A DNA stretch of 64,000 bases. It comes from Isoptericola sp. AK164 (GTDB lineage Bacteria > Actinomycetota > Actinomycetes > Actinomycetales > Cellulomonadaceae). Position 1 is the first letter of the stretch; every line of letters starts with the position of its first letter. Below the pieces are notes generated by a model, which was not told where the DNA came from, ran no database searches, and saw only the letters and a program-made list of their open reading frames with translations. This document shows, one piece after another, positions 14,876 through 23,827 of this stretch. A program made the position numbers and the translations under genes. The DNA lies in assembly GCF_029643425.1 (NCBI RefSeq), contig NZ_CP119106.1, forward strand, positions 1,922,001-1,986,000, in the 5' to 3' direction.

Positions 14876-15723
14876 CGAAGAGCCCCTGGACCGAGCACCC
14901 GACCCGGACCCTGCGCTGGCGTCCCGGCGACCGCCTCGACGCGGTCGACCCGCGCGCCACGCCGGGTTACCACGGGGGCAAACGCGCCGGGAAGAGGCTG
15001 CTCGCCGAGCACGGCGCGGAGCTGTCCGACCTGCAGGAACGCCTCTTCGCCCACGGCCGGACCGGCGGCGTGCGCAACGTCCTGCTGGTCCTGCAGGGGA
15101 TGGACACCTCCGGCAAGGGCGGGATCGTGCGTCACGTGGTCGGCATGGTCGACCCGCAGGGCGTGCGGTGCCGCGGGTTCGGCCGCCCCACCCCCGAGGA
15201 GCAGGCCCGCGGGTACCTGTGGCGGATCCGCAACGCCCTGCCCGACGCCGGGCTGGTCGGGGTCTTCGACCGGTCGCACTACGAGCAGGTGCTGGTCGTG
15301 CGCGTCGACGAGCTCGAGCCGCCCGCCACCTGGCAGGCGCACTACGACGAGATCAACGACTTCGAGGCGGAGATCGCCGACGCCGGCACGGCGATCGTCA
15401 AGGTGGTCCTGGCCATCTCCCCCGAGGAACAGCTCGAGCGGCTGGTCTCCCGCCTCGACCGGCCGCACAAGCACTGGAAGTACGACCCGTCCGACCTGCG
15501 CGCCCGCGAGCAGTGGGACGAGTACCAGGCGGCCTACCAGGACATGCTGGACCGCACGAGCACCGACGTCGCCCCGTGGTACGTCGTGCCCGCGGACCGC
15601 AAGTGGTTCTCCCGGCTCGCGGTGGGCGAGCTGCTGCGGCACACGCTGCGCGGGCTCGACCTCGGCTGGCCGGCGGCCGACTTCGACGTCCAGCGCCAGC
15701 GACGGCTGCTCACCGGCCGCTGA
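14872..15723 (+). CDS. Polyphosphate kinase 2 family protein
   Basis: The 283-residue protein belongs to PPK2, P-loop enzymes that move phosphate between polyphosphate and nucleotides. The Walker A motif is GMDTSGKGG (76-84), Walker B is VFDRSHYE (131-138), and the lid RLDRPHKHWKYDPSDLRARE is typical. One PPK2 domain is present, consistent with class I or III; the sequence alone does not decide whether AMP, ADP or GDP is the substrate. The ATG overlaps the TGA of the TreZ-like gene (ATGA), so the two are translationally coupled, which links polyphosphate and glucan storage. Confidence 0.9.
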   Translation: MTKSPWTEHPTRTLRWRPGDRLDAVDPRATPGYHGGKRAGKRLLAEHGAELSDLQERLFAHGRTGGVRNVLLVLQGMDTSGKGGIVRHVVGMVDPQGVRCRGFGRPTPEEQARGYLWRIRNALPDAGLVGVFDRSHYEQVLVVRVDELEPPATWQAHYDEINDFEAEIADAGTAIVKVVLAISPEEQLERLVSRLDRPHKHWKYDPSDLRAREQWDEYQAAYQDMLDRTSTDVAPWYVVPADRKWFSRLAVGELLRHTLRGLDLGWPAADFDVQRQRRLLTGR

Positions 15724-15741
15724 CAATCACCCCGGGTCCGG

Positions 15742-16803
15742 TCAGGCGTCCAGGAGCGCCCGGCCGTCCTCGGCCAGCGCGCCCAGCCGGGACAACGCCC
15801 GGTAGTACTTCTTGCGGTAGCCGCCGCGCAGCATCTCGTCGCCGAACAGCGCCCGCGGGTCCGCGCCGGCGAGCAGGACCGGCACGTCGCGGTCGTAGAG
15901 CCGGTCGACCAGCACGACCAGCCGCAGCGCGACCTCCTGACGGGTCACCGGTCGCACACCGGTGAGCCCGACGAGCTCGACGCCGTCGAGCAGCGCGCCG
16001 TACCGGCTCGGGTGCACGGTCGCCAGGTGGGCCAGCAGGTCCTCGAAGTCGTCGAGCACGGCACCGGGCCGCTCGGTGGCCGCGGTACGGACGGCCTGGG
16101 GCGCCAGGGGCGGGGCGTCGGTGAGCACGGTGCGGTGCCGGTAGTCCTCGCCGTCGACCCGCAGCACCTCGAACCGCTCGGACAGCGCCTGGATCTCGCG
16201 CAGGAAGTCCTCCGCGGCGAACCGCCCCTCGCCGAGCGCGTCCGGCAGCGTGTTCGACGTGGCGGCCAGGGCGACGCCGCGGTCGGCGAGCTCGCGCAGC
16301 AGGCGCGACATCAGCACCGTGTCACCGGGGTCGTCGAGCTCGAACTCGTCGATGCAGACGAGCTTCTTGGTCGACAGGGCGTCCACCGTCGGCAGGAACC
16401 CGAGCGCGCCGACCAGGTTCGTGTACTCCACGAACGTGCCGTAGGCGACCGCGTCCGCACCGAGCTCCTCGCGCACCGCGTGGGCCAACGACGTCAGCAG
16501 GTGGGTCTTGCCGACGCCGAACCCGCCGTCCATGTAGACCGCGGGTGCGGGACGACGCCGGCCGAACCAGGCGCGCAGGCCGCCGGGGGCCGGGCGGGCG
16601 ATCTCCTCGGCCACCTCCTGCAGGCGCGCGAGCGTGGTGGCCTGGCTGGGGTGGTCGGGGTTCGCGCGATAGGTGGCGAACCGCGCGTCGGCGAAGTGCC
16701 GCGGCGGGACAAGGTCGGCGAGCAGGCGGTCGACGGAGAAGGCAGGACGCACCGCCACCAGAGATCCGGTGGTGGTCGCGTCCGAGGACTGCACGGCTGT
16801 CAC
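15742..16803 (-). CDS. zapE: Cell division protein ZapE (AFG1-like ATPase)
   Basis: This 353-residue P-loop ATPase of the AFG1/ZapE family has Walker A GGFGVGKTHLL (93-103) and Walker B KLVCIDEFELDDPGD (147-161), followed by the sensor region LAATSNTLPDALGEGRF and the C-terminal GYRKKYYRALSRL. In Escherichia coli ZapE destabilises FtsZ rings at late constriction; the actinobacterial role is less known. The start GTG 16803 is preceded by TAGGCT on the minus strand with 8 nt between, a leaderless arrangement. It is divergent from the gene at 16842 and convergent with the PPK2 gene, with 18 bp between. Confidence 0.88.
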   Translation of the reverse strand: MTAVQSSDATTTGSLVAVRPAFSVDRLLADLVPPRHFADARFATYRANPDHPSQATTLARLQEVAEEIARPAPGGLRAWFGRRRPAPAVYMDGGFGVGKTHLLTSLAHAVREELGADAVAYGTFVEYTNLVGALGFLPTVDALSTKKLVCIDEFELDDPGDTVLMSRLLRELADRGVALAATSNTLPDALGEGRFAAEDFLREIQALSERFEVLRVDGEDYRHRTVLTDAPPLAPQAVRTAATERPGAVLDDFEDLLAHLATVHPSRYGALLDGVELVGLTGVRPVTRQEVALRLVVLVDRLYDRDVPVLLAGADPRALFGDEMLRGGYRKKYYRALSRLGALAEDGRALLDA

Positions 16804-16811
16804 GACCCACC

Positions 16812-16834
16812 AGCCTATGCGGCACCCGTACCCT
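16812..16834. promoter_or_regulatory. Back-to-back leaderless promoters of zapE and the RibD-like gene
   Basis: Within 38 bp between the two start codons lie TAGGCT on the minus strand (16817-16812, 8 nt before GTG 16803) and TACCCT on the plus strand (16829-16834, 7 nt before GTG 16842). The two promoters must overlap in their -35 regions and cannot be occupied at once. Confidence 0.5.
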
Positions 16835-16841
16835 GAACGCT

Positions 16842-17600
16842 GTGAGTTCCGACACGCCGACGCTCTCCCGGCTGCTCCCCCACGCCGACGAGATCCCCCC
16901 GGACCCCGCCGAGCGCACCCTCGCGGCGCTCTACGCCCTGCCGGAGCACCCGTGGGTCCGGGTGAACATGATCTCCACCGTCGACGGTGCGGCCTGGGGC
17001 CCCGACGGGCAGTCGGCCTCGATCAACGACGCCGCGGACTGGCGCGTCTTCCGCGTCCTGCGTGCGCTGGCCGACGTCGTCCTGGTGGGTGCCGGGACCG
17101 CGCGCCAGGAGGGCTACTCGCACCTGAAGCGGCCGCACGGCCTGGAGCACCTGGCCGGGGCCCCGCTGGAGCTCGCGATCGTCACGCGGTCCGGCCGCGT
17201 GCCGTGGTCGACGCTCGACGGCCCCCACCCGCCCGTCGTCGTGACCGGGTCCGCGGGCGCGCTCGAGGCCGGTGCCGCCGTCGGCGACGACCGCGTGCTC
17301 GTCTGCCCGGACGGCACCTCCGACGGCGTCGACCTGCGCGCGGCCCGCGACACGCTCGCCGCCCGGGGCCTGGGCCGGGTGCTGTGCGAGGGCGGTCCGG
17401 GGCTGCTCGGCGACGTGCTCGCCGCGGGTCTGGTCGACGAGCTGTGCGTGACGACGTCGCCCCGGCTGGCCGGACCCGGGGCGGGCCGGATCGTCGCCGG
17501 CCCGGCCGGGAACGAGCCCGGGGGCGGGCACGACCTGCGCCTGGGCCACCTGCTCGTCGGCCCCGCGGGCACGCTGCTGGCCCGGTGGGAGCTGGTGTGA
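16842..17600 (+). CDS. Pyrimidine reductase-family protein (RibD C-terminal domain)
   Basis: The 252-residue protein has the RibD reductase fold. It has VRVNMISTVDGAAWGPDGQS with the substrate loop, ADVVLVGAGTARQEGYSHL, the NADPH segment VLCEGGPGLLGDVLAAGLVDELCVTTSP, and LLARWELV at the end. RibD reductases act on the ribosylamino-pyrimidine of riboflavin synthesis, but stand-alone copies outside rib operons, as here, are common in actinobacteria and may act on other substrates. TACCCT lies 7 nt before GTG 16842. Confidence 0.78.
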   Translation: MSSDTPTLSRLLPHADEIPPDPAERTLAALYALPEHPWVRVNMISTVDGAAWGPDGQSASINDAADWRVFRVLRALADVVLVGAGTARQEGYSHLKRPHGLEHLAGAPLELAIVTRSGRVPWSTLDGPHPPVVVTGSAGALEAGAAVGDDRVLVCPDGTSDGVDLRAARDTLAARGLGRVLCEGGPGLLGDVLAAGLVDELCVTTSPRLAGPGAGRIVAGPAGNEPGGGHDLRLGHLLVGPAGTLLARWELV

Positions 17601-17656
17601 CCGACGCGCGGGGCGCCGCCCGGGCACCCACGGCGACGGTGCCGTAGGTTGCTGCC

Positions 17657-18154
17657 ATGTCTGCAGATGCCTGGACCGTCGTCGTCCTCACCGAGGACGC
17701 GCTGACCTCCGCCGACGTCGACCACATCACCGCCCTGCACACCGACCCGGACGTCGACGTCGCCTACCGGGTGCTGGTCCCCGCCGACACCGAGCACAAG
17801 GTGGTGTCCTCCGTCCTGGACCACCTCGGCATGCTCGAGCTGCGCGAGGCGTGGGACGACATCGTCGGCCGCGAGCCCACGCCCGAGCAGGCGACGGAGA
17901 CCGCCGCCGAGCAGGTCACCGAGTCCGTCGAGCTGCTCCGCGACCGCGGGGTGACCGCCTCCGGCGAGGTGACCGAGGACGACCCGCTGCCCACGCTGCA
18001 GCACGCGGTGGCCGACGGCGGCAACGAGGTGGTCGTGGTGACCTACCCGCACGCCGTCGAGGACACGTTCCACACCGACTGGGCCTCGCGCGCCCGCGAC
18101 GTGCTCCAGGTGCCGGTGCTGCACCTGTACGCCGGCACCAGCGAGCTCGGCTGA
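17657..18154 (+). CDS. Conserved actinobacterial protein, USP-like fold possible
   Basis: The 165-residue protein begins WTVVVLTEDALTSADVDHITAL and ends VVVVTYPHAVEDTFHTDWASRARDVLQVPVLHLYAG. The alternation of beta strands at both ends and the helical middle (GREPTPEQATETAAEQV) resemble a universal-stress-protein-like Rossmann layout without a clear ATP motif. I do not recognise a named family. The start ATG follows TAGGTT by 6 nt (17645-17650), so it is probably leaderless, despite lying only 56 nt after the RibD-like gene. Confidence 0.6.
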   Translation: MSADAWTVVVLTEDALTSADVDHITALHTDPDVDVAYRVLVPADTEHKVVSSVLDHLGMLELREAWDDIVGREPTPEQATETAAEQVTESVELLRDRGVTASGEVTEDDPLPTLQHAVADGGNEVVVVTYPHAVEDTFHTDWASRARDVLQVPVLHLYAGTSELG

Positions 18155-18201
18155 CCCTCCGCCGCCCGCGGTCGCGGCACCGGCACCGGCCGGCACCGGG
18201 C

Positions 18202-18939
18202 TCAGCGCACCCGGTGCCCGGCGTGGGTGATGGTGGCGCGCACCAGCTCGTCCATCGAGTCGAGGAACGGCGGCTCGTCGAGCAGGCCGTGGTCGACGGC
18301 CGCCACCGACAGCTCGGTGCACCCGAGCACGACGACGCCGGCGCCGCGCTCGACGAGCCGGCCGGCGACCTGGCGCAGCGCGTCGGGATCGGCGGGCCGG
18401 CCCGCCTTGACCTGGTCGTAGATCACGGCGTTGACGCGGTCCTGGTCGTCCGCCTCCGGGACCACGACGTCGATGCCGTGGGCGGCGAAGGCGTCGTCGT
18501 ACACGCCCGAGGCCACGGTGCCGGCGGTGGCCAGCAGCCCGACCCGCGTCAGACCCGGCACCCGGTCGCGGGCGGCCGCCACCGTGACGTCCACGATCGA
18601 GACGAACGGGACCGTCACCACGTCGAGGACCTGCTGGGTGAAGTAGTGCGCCGTGTTGCAGGGCATGACCAGGAACCGCACCCCGAAGGCCTCCAGTCGC
18701 TGCGCGTCGCGCGCGAGCACCGGGCCGGGGTCGTCCGTCGAGCGCCCGAGCACGAAGTCGGTGCGGTCGGGGATCGTGGCGTGGTTGAGCACGACGAGGT
18801 CGACGTGGTCCTGGTCCCGCTCGGCGTGGGTGAGCTGCACGACGCGCTGCAGGAAGTAGGCCGTGGCCAGGGGGCCGACGCCGCCGATCACTCCGACCGG
18901 CGGCGTCGGACCCTCGGCGTCCGGTCCGGGCGTCGTCAC
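18202..18939 (-). CDS. Aspartate/glutamate racemase family protein
   Basis: The 245-residue protein starts PVGVIGGVGPLATAYFLQRVV and has both catalytic cysteines of the cofactor-independent racemases, in FLVMPCNTAHYF and VVLGCTELSVAAVDHG, plus TDFVLGRSTDDPGP. It should supply D-Asp or D-Glu from the L isomer. GTG 18939 overlaps the TGA of the upstream ATP-grasp gene (GTGA), so it is the last gene of the gnd - ligase - ligase - racemase operon. In Enterococcus faecium an aspartate racemase gene is paired with the D-aspartate ligase that builds the peptidoglycan crossbridge; the same logic fits here. Confidence 0.87.
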   Translation of the reverse strand: MTTPGPDAEGPTPPVGVIGGVGPLATAYFLQRVVQLTHAERDQDHVDLVVLNHATIPDRTDFVLGRSTDDPGPVLARDAQRLEAFGVRFLVMPCNTAHYFTQQVLDVVTVPFVSIVDVTVAAARDRVPGLTRVGLLATAGTVASGVYDDAFAAHGIDVVVPEADDQDRVNAVIYDQVKAGRPADPDALRQVAGRLVERGAGVVVLGCTELSVAAVDHGLLDEPPFLDSMDELVRATITHAGHRVR

Positions 18940-20219
18940 GCCGTCCCCCGCCAGGCCAGGCGCCGCGCCTCGGCCACCGGGTAGTGACGCGCGTACTTGC
19001 GCCACTGGTTGAGCTGGGCGACGGCGAGGTAGGCCAGCCGCCGCGGGTTCGTCTCGGCGCGGTACCACAGCGGGTTGGTGGACCGGCCGCGACGAGCGAG
19101 CCGGCGTGCCTGCGCCCGTACGTCGTCGTCCAGCACGTACCGCCGCAGCAGCGGACCGGGCAGCACCGTGTACAGGTGCTCCGCCTCGAGCTCGCCGGAG
19201 GAGGTCAGCGGCACGTCCGGGCCGAGGACGTCCCGGGGGTCGGGGTCGAGACCGGCCAGGTGCTCGTGCACGTAGAACTTGACCGCGTTCGCCCCGGCGG
19301 CCGTGATGTAGAAGTTCGAGCGCCCCAGGCGGGGGTTGAGCTCGAAGAACACGTACCGACCGTCCCGCGGGTCGTACTTGAGGTCGAAGTTCGCGAAGCC
19401 GGTCCAGCCGACGTGCTCGAGCAGCCGCGTGGCCTGCTCGACGACCTCGTGGTTGACCTGGGTGATGATCCCGGCCGGGTTCCCCAGGGCTCCCGGCGTG
19501 TGCTCCTCGAGCAGCACGTGGCCGTACGCGGAGAAGCGCACCTTCCCCGAGGCGTCGGAGTAGCACGTGAGGATGCGCATGCCGGAGTCGTCGCCGGGGA
19601 TGTAGTCCTGGATCACGAACGCGCCCTGGTAGCCCGCGGCGCGGACCCGCGCGAGCAGGTCGACCAGCTCGTCCCGGGTGTCGACGAGGAAGACCTTCTT
19701 CTTCCCGGCGAACTCGACGTCGTGGTAGGCGGCCGTGCTGGCCGCCTTGGCGATGACCGGGAAGGTCAGCCCGGAGGTGTCCGGCTCTCCCCCGGTAGCC
19801 ACGTCGTGCACGACCGTGGTCGGGTGGGCGATCCCGAGCTCGGCGCACAGCTCGCCGAACCCTTCCTTGTCGGTGAGCCGGTGCAGCAGCTTCTCGTCGA
19901 CGTAGGGGATCTCGTAGCGGTCCTCGAGCCGGCTCCGCTGCTCGACGAGGAGCCGGACCAGCCAGTCGGCCGACCCGACCGCGACGAGGTCGGCGTCGGC
20001 GTGCTCGTCGGCGATCGCCCGCAGCCGGGCCACGACCGCGTCGGGGTCGTCGATGCCGGGCTCGACGACGTGCTCCAGGATCCGCGAGTGCCGCACGAGA
20101 CCGGTCGACATCCCCGAGACCACCACGGGCCGCACGCCGTAGGCCTCGTGGAACGTCCGGGCAAGGGAGTAGGCGCCGATGTCGCCGCCGAGGACGACGG
20201 GCTGCAGCCGGCGGCTCAT
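18936..20219 (-). CDS. ATP-grasp carboxylate-amine ligase (second of a tandem pair)
   Basis: The 427-residue ATP-grasp enzyme begins PVVLGGDIGAYSLARTFHEAYG. Its ATP-binding lysine is in FPVIAKAASTAAYHDVEF, and the metal-binding block is YVFFELNPRLGRSNFY with the Glu and Asn of ATP-grasp folds. The closest characterised relatives I know are the D-aspartate ligases (Asl) that attach D-Asp to the side-chain amine of residue 3 in peptidoglycan precursors. It overlaps its paralogue by 4 bp on one side and the racemase by 4 bp on the other. I infer that it adds a D-acidic residue to the crossbridge; which paralogue acts first is unknown. Confidence 0.8.
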   Translation of the reverse strand: MSRRLQPVVLGGDIGAYSLARTFHEAYGVRPVVVSGMSTGLVRHSRILEHVVEPGIDDPDAVVARLRAIADEHADADLVAVGSADWLVRLLVEQRSRLEDRYEIPYVDEKLLHRLTDKEGFGELCAELGIAHPTTVVHDVATGGEPDTSGLTFPVIAKAASTAAYHDVEFAGKKKVFLVDTRDELVDLLARVRAAGYQGAFVIQDYIPGDDSGMRILTCYSDASGKVRFSAYGHVLLEEHTPGALGNPAGIITQVNHEVVEQATRLLEHVGWTGFANFDLKYDPRDGRYVFFELNPRLGRSNFYITAAGANAVKFYVHEHLAGLDPDPRDVLGPDVPLTSSGELEAEHLYTVLPGPLLRRYVLDDDVRAQARRLARRGRSTNPLWYRAETNPRRLAYLAVAQLNQWRKYARHYPVAEARRLAWRGTA

Positions 20220-21559
20220 CGGGTCTCCTGTCCTGCGGCGGTGCGCCGCGTGGCGGAGGCCGCCCGGGCGGCCTCGAAGTTGGCCCGCAGCGCGCTGGCC
20301 GGGTAGAAGCGGCGATACTTGCGCACGTGGTTGACCAGGGCGGTGAGCACGTACAGCCGACGACGCGGCGAGGCGTCGGCGGAGTACCGCAGCGGGTGCA
20401 CCGTGCGGCCGGTGCGCATCAGGCCCACGACGCGGGCGCGCAGCCCGTCGTCGAGCACGTAGCGGCGCAGCAGACGGTGCGGCACGACGCAGTAGAGCAC
20501 CTCGCGCCGAGCCGTCACCGGTTCGCGGCTCTCGCCGTGGACGACGTCGTCGACGAGCACCTCGGTCGGGTTCTGGCCGCCGGCGGTCAGGTAGTAGTTG
20601 TTCCGCCCGATGCGGGGGTTCTGCTCGAAGAACTTGTAGACGCCGTCGCGCGGGTCGAGCTTGACGTCGAAGTTCGCGAAGCCCCGCCAGCCGACGTGCT
20701 CGCACAGCCGCTGGGCCGCGTCGAGGATCTCCTCGATCGGCTCGACGATCATCGCCGACGGGTTGCCCCGGGCCGCGGGCGTGCGCTCCTCGAGGAGCAC
20801 CCGGGCCGAGCAGCGCAGCGTCACCCGTCCCGCGGTGTCGGAGTAGGTCGTCACCGACCGCATCTGGGTGTCGTCGCCCGGGATCATCTCCTGGACGAGG
20901 AACCGTCCGCGGAACCCGGCGCGCCGCAGGCTCCCCCACAGGCTGTCCAGCTCGGCGCGGGAGGCGATCTCGTAGATCTTCTTCTTCCCGGCGAAGTGCA
21001 CGTCGTGGTAGTCGGCGCTGGAGGCCGGCTTGGCGATCACGGGGTAGTCGAAGCCGACCGGCTCCGGCTTCCACCCGGGCGCGTCCGCACCGGCGAAGTC
21101 CTGGATCACCGTGGCCGGCGTAGGGATGCCCAGCTCGGCGCAGACCGCGGAGAACTCCGCCTTGTCGCAGATGCGGTCGATCAGCGCCTCGTCGGCGTAC
21201 GGCAGCACGTACCCGGCCGTCTGCAGCACCGACCGGTGCCGCGCGAGGATGCGCACCACCCAGTCCATGTTCGACTGCAGCAGCAGCGGCTGCCGGTGCC
21301 CGGCGGCCCGGCGGTCACGGGCCACCTGCTCCAGGGTGGCGACGATCTCCTCGGCGCCCGTGCCGGACAGCACCGTGTCGATGAGCTGCGAGTGCGCGAT
21401 GGGCCCCGGCTCGGCGAAGGCGACCACCGTGGTGCGGAGCCCGTAGGCCTCGTGGAAGGACCGCGTCAGCGCGTAGACGCCGATGTCGGAACCGACGATC
21501 ACGGGGTGGAACCCGGGGCCGCTCGTGGCGGCCCCGGGACCCGACTGGGGGGTGGTCAC
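20216..21559 (-). CDS. ATP-grasp carboxylate-amine ligase (first of a tandem pair)
   Basis: The 447-residue paralogue of the next gene begins with about 17 disordered residues and then HPVIVGSDIGVYALTRSFHEAYG. The ATP-grasp core has YPVIAKPASSADYHDVHF and YKFFEQNPRIGRNNYY, where the metal-binding pair is retained although Leu is changed to Gln. Both paralogues share the FAGKKK loop and the RRYVLDD segment. GTG 21559 lies 7 nt after the gnd stop; an AGGAGG sits 12 nt upstream within gnd. A second ligase could add a different residue, act on another acceptor, or pair with the first as a heteromer. Confidence 0.8.
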   Translation of the reverse strand: MTTPQSGPGAATSGPGFHPVIVGSDIGVYALTRSFHEAYGLRTTVVAFAEPGPIAHSQLIDTVLSGTGAEEIVATLEQVARDRRAAGHRQPLLLQSNMDWVVRILARHRSVLQTAGYVLPYADEALIDRICDKAEFSAVCAELGIPTPATVIQDFAGADAPGWKPEPVGFDYPVIAKPASSADYHDVHFAGKKKIYEIASRAELDSLWGSLRRAGFRGRFLVQEMIPGDDTQMRSVTTYSDTAGRVTLRCSARVLLEERTPAARGNPSAMIVEPIEEILDAAQRLCEHVGWRGFANFDVKLDPRDGVYKFFEQNPRIGRNNYYLTAGGQNPTEVLVDDVVHGESREPVTARREVLYCVVPHRLLRRYVLDDGLRARVVGLMRTGRTVHPLRYSADASPRRRLYVLTALVNHVRKYRRFYPASALRANFEAARAASATRRTAAGQETR

Positions 21560-21566
21560 GGGTGCG

Positions 21567-23003
21567 TCAGGCCTCCTGCTCGCTGCGGTCACCGGACCAG
21601 AGGGTGTGGAACGAGCCCTCGCGGTCGGTGCGACGATAGGTGTGCGCACCGAAGAAGTCACGCTGCGCCTGGATGAGCGCGGCGGGCAGCCGCTCGGCGC
21701 GCACGCCGTCGTAGTAGGCCAGCGACGAGGAGAATGCCGGGGCCGGGATGCCGGCGGACGCGGCCTGCGCCACGACCCGGCGCCACGCGGCCAGACCGTT
21801 GCCGACGGCGTCGGTGAAGTACTCGTCCGACAGCAGCAGCGGGAGCTGCGGGTCGCGCTCGTAGGCCTCGGTGATGCGGTTGAGGAACCGCGCGCGGATG
21901 ATGCAGCCACCGCGCCAGATGCGCGCCATGGCACCGCGGTCGATGTCCCAGCCGTTCTCGGCCGAGGCCGCCGCGATCTGGTCGAAGCCCTGGGAGTAGG
22001 CGACGACCTTGGAGGCGTACAGGGCCTGGCGGACGTCCTCGATGAAGGCGTCCCGGTCGGCGACCTGCAGCGTCTCGGCGTGGGCCGGCAGGGCGCGGCG
22101 ACCGGCCTCGCGCTGCGGCACGCCGCCGGACAGGGCCCGCGCGAAGGTGGCCTCGGCGATGCCCGTGATCGGCACGCCCAGGTCGAGACCGTTCTGCACG
22201 GTCCAGCGGCCGGTGCCCTTCTGCTCGGCCTGGTCCAGGACGATGTCCACGAACGCCTGGCCGGTCTCGGCGTCGACGTGACCGAGCACGTCCGCGGTGA
22301 TCTCGATGAGGAACGACTCGAGGTCGCCCTCGTTCCACGCCGCGAAGATCTCGCCGATCTCGGCGGCGGACGCCCCGAGCCCGGACCGGAGGAGGTCGTA
22401 GGCCTCGGCGATGAGCTGCATGTCGGCGTACTCGATGCCGTTGTGCACCATCTTGACGAAGTGACCGGCGCCGCCCGGGCCCACGTAGGTGCAGCACGGC
22501 GTGCCGTCGACCTTGGCCGAGATGGCCTCCAGGATCGGGCCGAGCGACTCGTAGGACTCGCGCGTCCCGCCGGGCATGATCGACGGGCCGAGCAGCGCGC
22601 CCTCCTCGCCCCCGGAGACGCCGGTGCCGACGAAGTGCAGACCGCGGGCCCGCAGGGCCTCCTCGCGACGCATCGTGTCGGGGAAGTGCGCGTTGCCGGC
22701 GTCGACGACGATGTCGCCCTCCTCCAGCAGCGGCAGCAGCTCGTCGATCACGGCGTCGGTGGCGGCACCGGCCTTGACCATGATGACGACCTTGCGGGGG
22801 CGCTCGAGGGAGGCGACGAAGTCGGCCATGGACTCCGACGGGACGAAGTCGCCCTCGTCGCCGGACTCGTCCATGAGCGACTGGGTCTTGCCGTAGCTGC
22901 GGTTGTGCACCGCCACCGTGTATCCGTGGCGCGCGAAGTTCCGCGCCAGGTTCCGGCCCATCACCGCGAGTCCGGTGACGCCGATCTGAGCACGTGCTGT
23001 CAT
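21567..23003 (-). CDS. gnd: 6-phosphogluconate dehydrogenase (NADP, decarboxylating)
   Basis: The 478-residue enzyme converts 6-phosphogluconate to ribulose 5-phosphate and CO2 in the oxidative pentose phosphate pathway. The NADP motif is IGVTGLAVMGRNLARNFARHGYTVAVHNRS, whose Asn-Arg-Ser end selects NADP. The active-site block GTGVSGGEEGALLGPSIMPGG and the lysine/Asn motif GAGHFVKMVHNGIEYADMQ are intact. Length is that of the long, dimeric form. ATG 23003 is preceded by GGAAG at 23008-23012. The crossbridge genes follow at 7 nt, so they share its transcript. Confidence 0.96.
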   Translation of the reverse strand: MTARAQIGVTGLAVMGRNLARNFARHGYTVAVHNRSYGKTQSLMDESGDEGDFVPSESMADFVASLERPRKVVIMVKAGAATDAVIDELLPLLEEGDIVVDAGNAHFPDTMRREEALRARGLHFVGTGVSGGEEGALLGPSIMPGGTRESYESLGPILEAISAKVDGTPCCTYVGPGGAGHFVKMVHNGIEYADMQLIAEAYDLLRSGLGASAAEIGEIFAAWNEGDLESFLIEITADVLGHVDAETGQAFVDIVLDQAEQKGTGRWTVQNGLDLGVPITGIAEATFARALSGGVPQREAGRRALPAHAETLQVADRDAFIEDVRQALYASKVVAYSQGFDQIAAASAENGWDIDRGAMARIWRGGCIIRARFLNRITEAYERDPQLPLLLSDEYFTDAVGNGLAAWRRVVAQAASAGIPAPAFSSSLAYYDGVRAERLPAALIQAQRDFFGAHTYRRTDREGSFHTLWSGDRSEQEA

Positions 23004-23245
23004 TGCTTCCTGCTTCCTCGTGGAGGTCGTTCCCGGGCGTACACGACGTCGGTCGCCCGCCAGGCCGAGAACAGCCTAGTCGGACGCCCGGACCGGCACG
23101 CCGACGTGCCGGGATCCGGACAGGGTGTCCGCCGACGCCGAGGACCCCGACGACGTCCCGACCGGTGCGGGACGGACCACGACGGACCGGCGGACGACCG
23201 GCACGTCGTCGCGGCGCGGGCCCCCGCCCGGCGTACGGTGACAAG

Positions 23246-23827
23246 GTGACTGCTTCCCCGCCCGACGTGCCGGAGCGGTTCGCCGCCGCGCTGGCGTCGC
23301 TGCGCGGCCGTCGCACCCGGCCGGAGGTCCGCCTGTCCGAGATCCCGGGTCCGCGACGGGTCGCGCCCTTCAGCCTGGCGCTCGAGGGCGAGGTCATCAG
23401 CGAGGGTGTCGAGATCGCCACGGGGCGGTTCGTCGTCCTGCACGACCCGGCGGGCCAGGAGCAGTGGCACGGCGACTTCCGTGTCGTGACCCTGGTGCGC
23501 GCCGAGCTCGAGGCCGAGCTGGCCGCCGACGAGATGCTGGGCGACGTCGCGTGGACGTGGGTGACCGAGAACCTCGAGTCGGCCCAGGTGGGGGCGATCG
23601 CGACCGGCGGCACGGTGACGCGGGTGCTGTCGCAGAGCTACGGGGCCCTGGCCTCCACCCCGGACGCGGTGGACCTGGAGATCCGGGCCTCCTGGACGCC
23701 GACGGACACCGACCTGGGCGCGCACCTGGAGGTGTGGGCGGACCTGATGTCGACGGCGGGTGGCCTGCCCCCGCTGCCCGACGGCGTGACGGCCCTGGAC
23801 GTGCGACGCCGTACCGTGGAGCCATGA
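23246..23827 (+). CDS. DUF3000 family protein
   Basis: The 193-residue protein matches DUF3000: PERFAAALASLRGRRTRPEVRLSEIPGPRRVAPFSLAL, then HDPAGQEQWHGDFRVVTLVRA and EMLGDVAWTWV. The family is actinobacterial and of unknown function. It sits directly before an RNase D-like gene, as in Mycobacterium (Rv2680-Rv2681 by recollection), suggesting a linked role in RNA metabolism. GTG 23246 has TACGGT 6 nt upstream (23234-23239), so it is leaderless, and its end overlaps the next gene by 4 bp. Confidence 0.85.
   Translation: MTASPPDVPERFAAALASLRGRRTRPEVRLSEIPGPRRVAPFSLALEGEVISEGVEIATGRFVVLHDPAGQEQWHGDFRVVTLVRAELEAELAADEMLGDVAWTWVTENLESAQVGAIATGGTVTRVLSQSYGALASTPDAVDLEIRASWTPTDTDLGAHLEVWADLMSTAGGLPPLPDGVTALDVRRRTVEP

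Noticed and set aside
20216-21934. Longer form of the first ATP-grasp gene starting at 21934
   Set aside because: The extension overlaps the last 370 bp of gnd in another frame and has low-complexity shadow composition; GTG 21559 directly follows the gnd stop.
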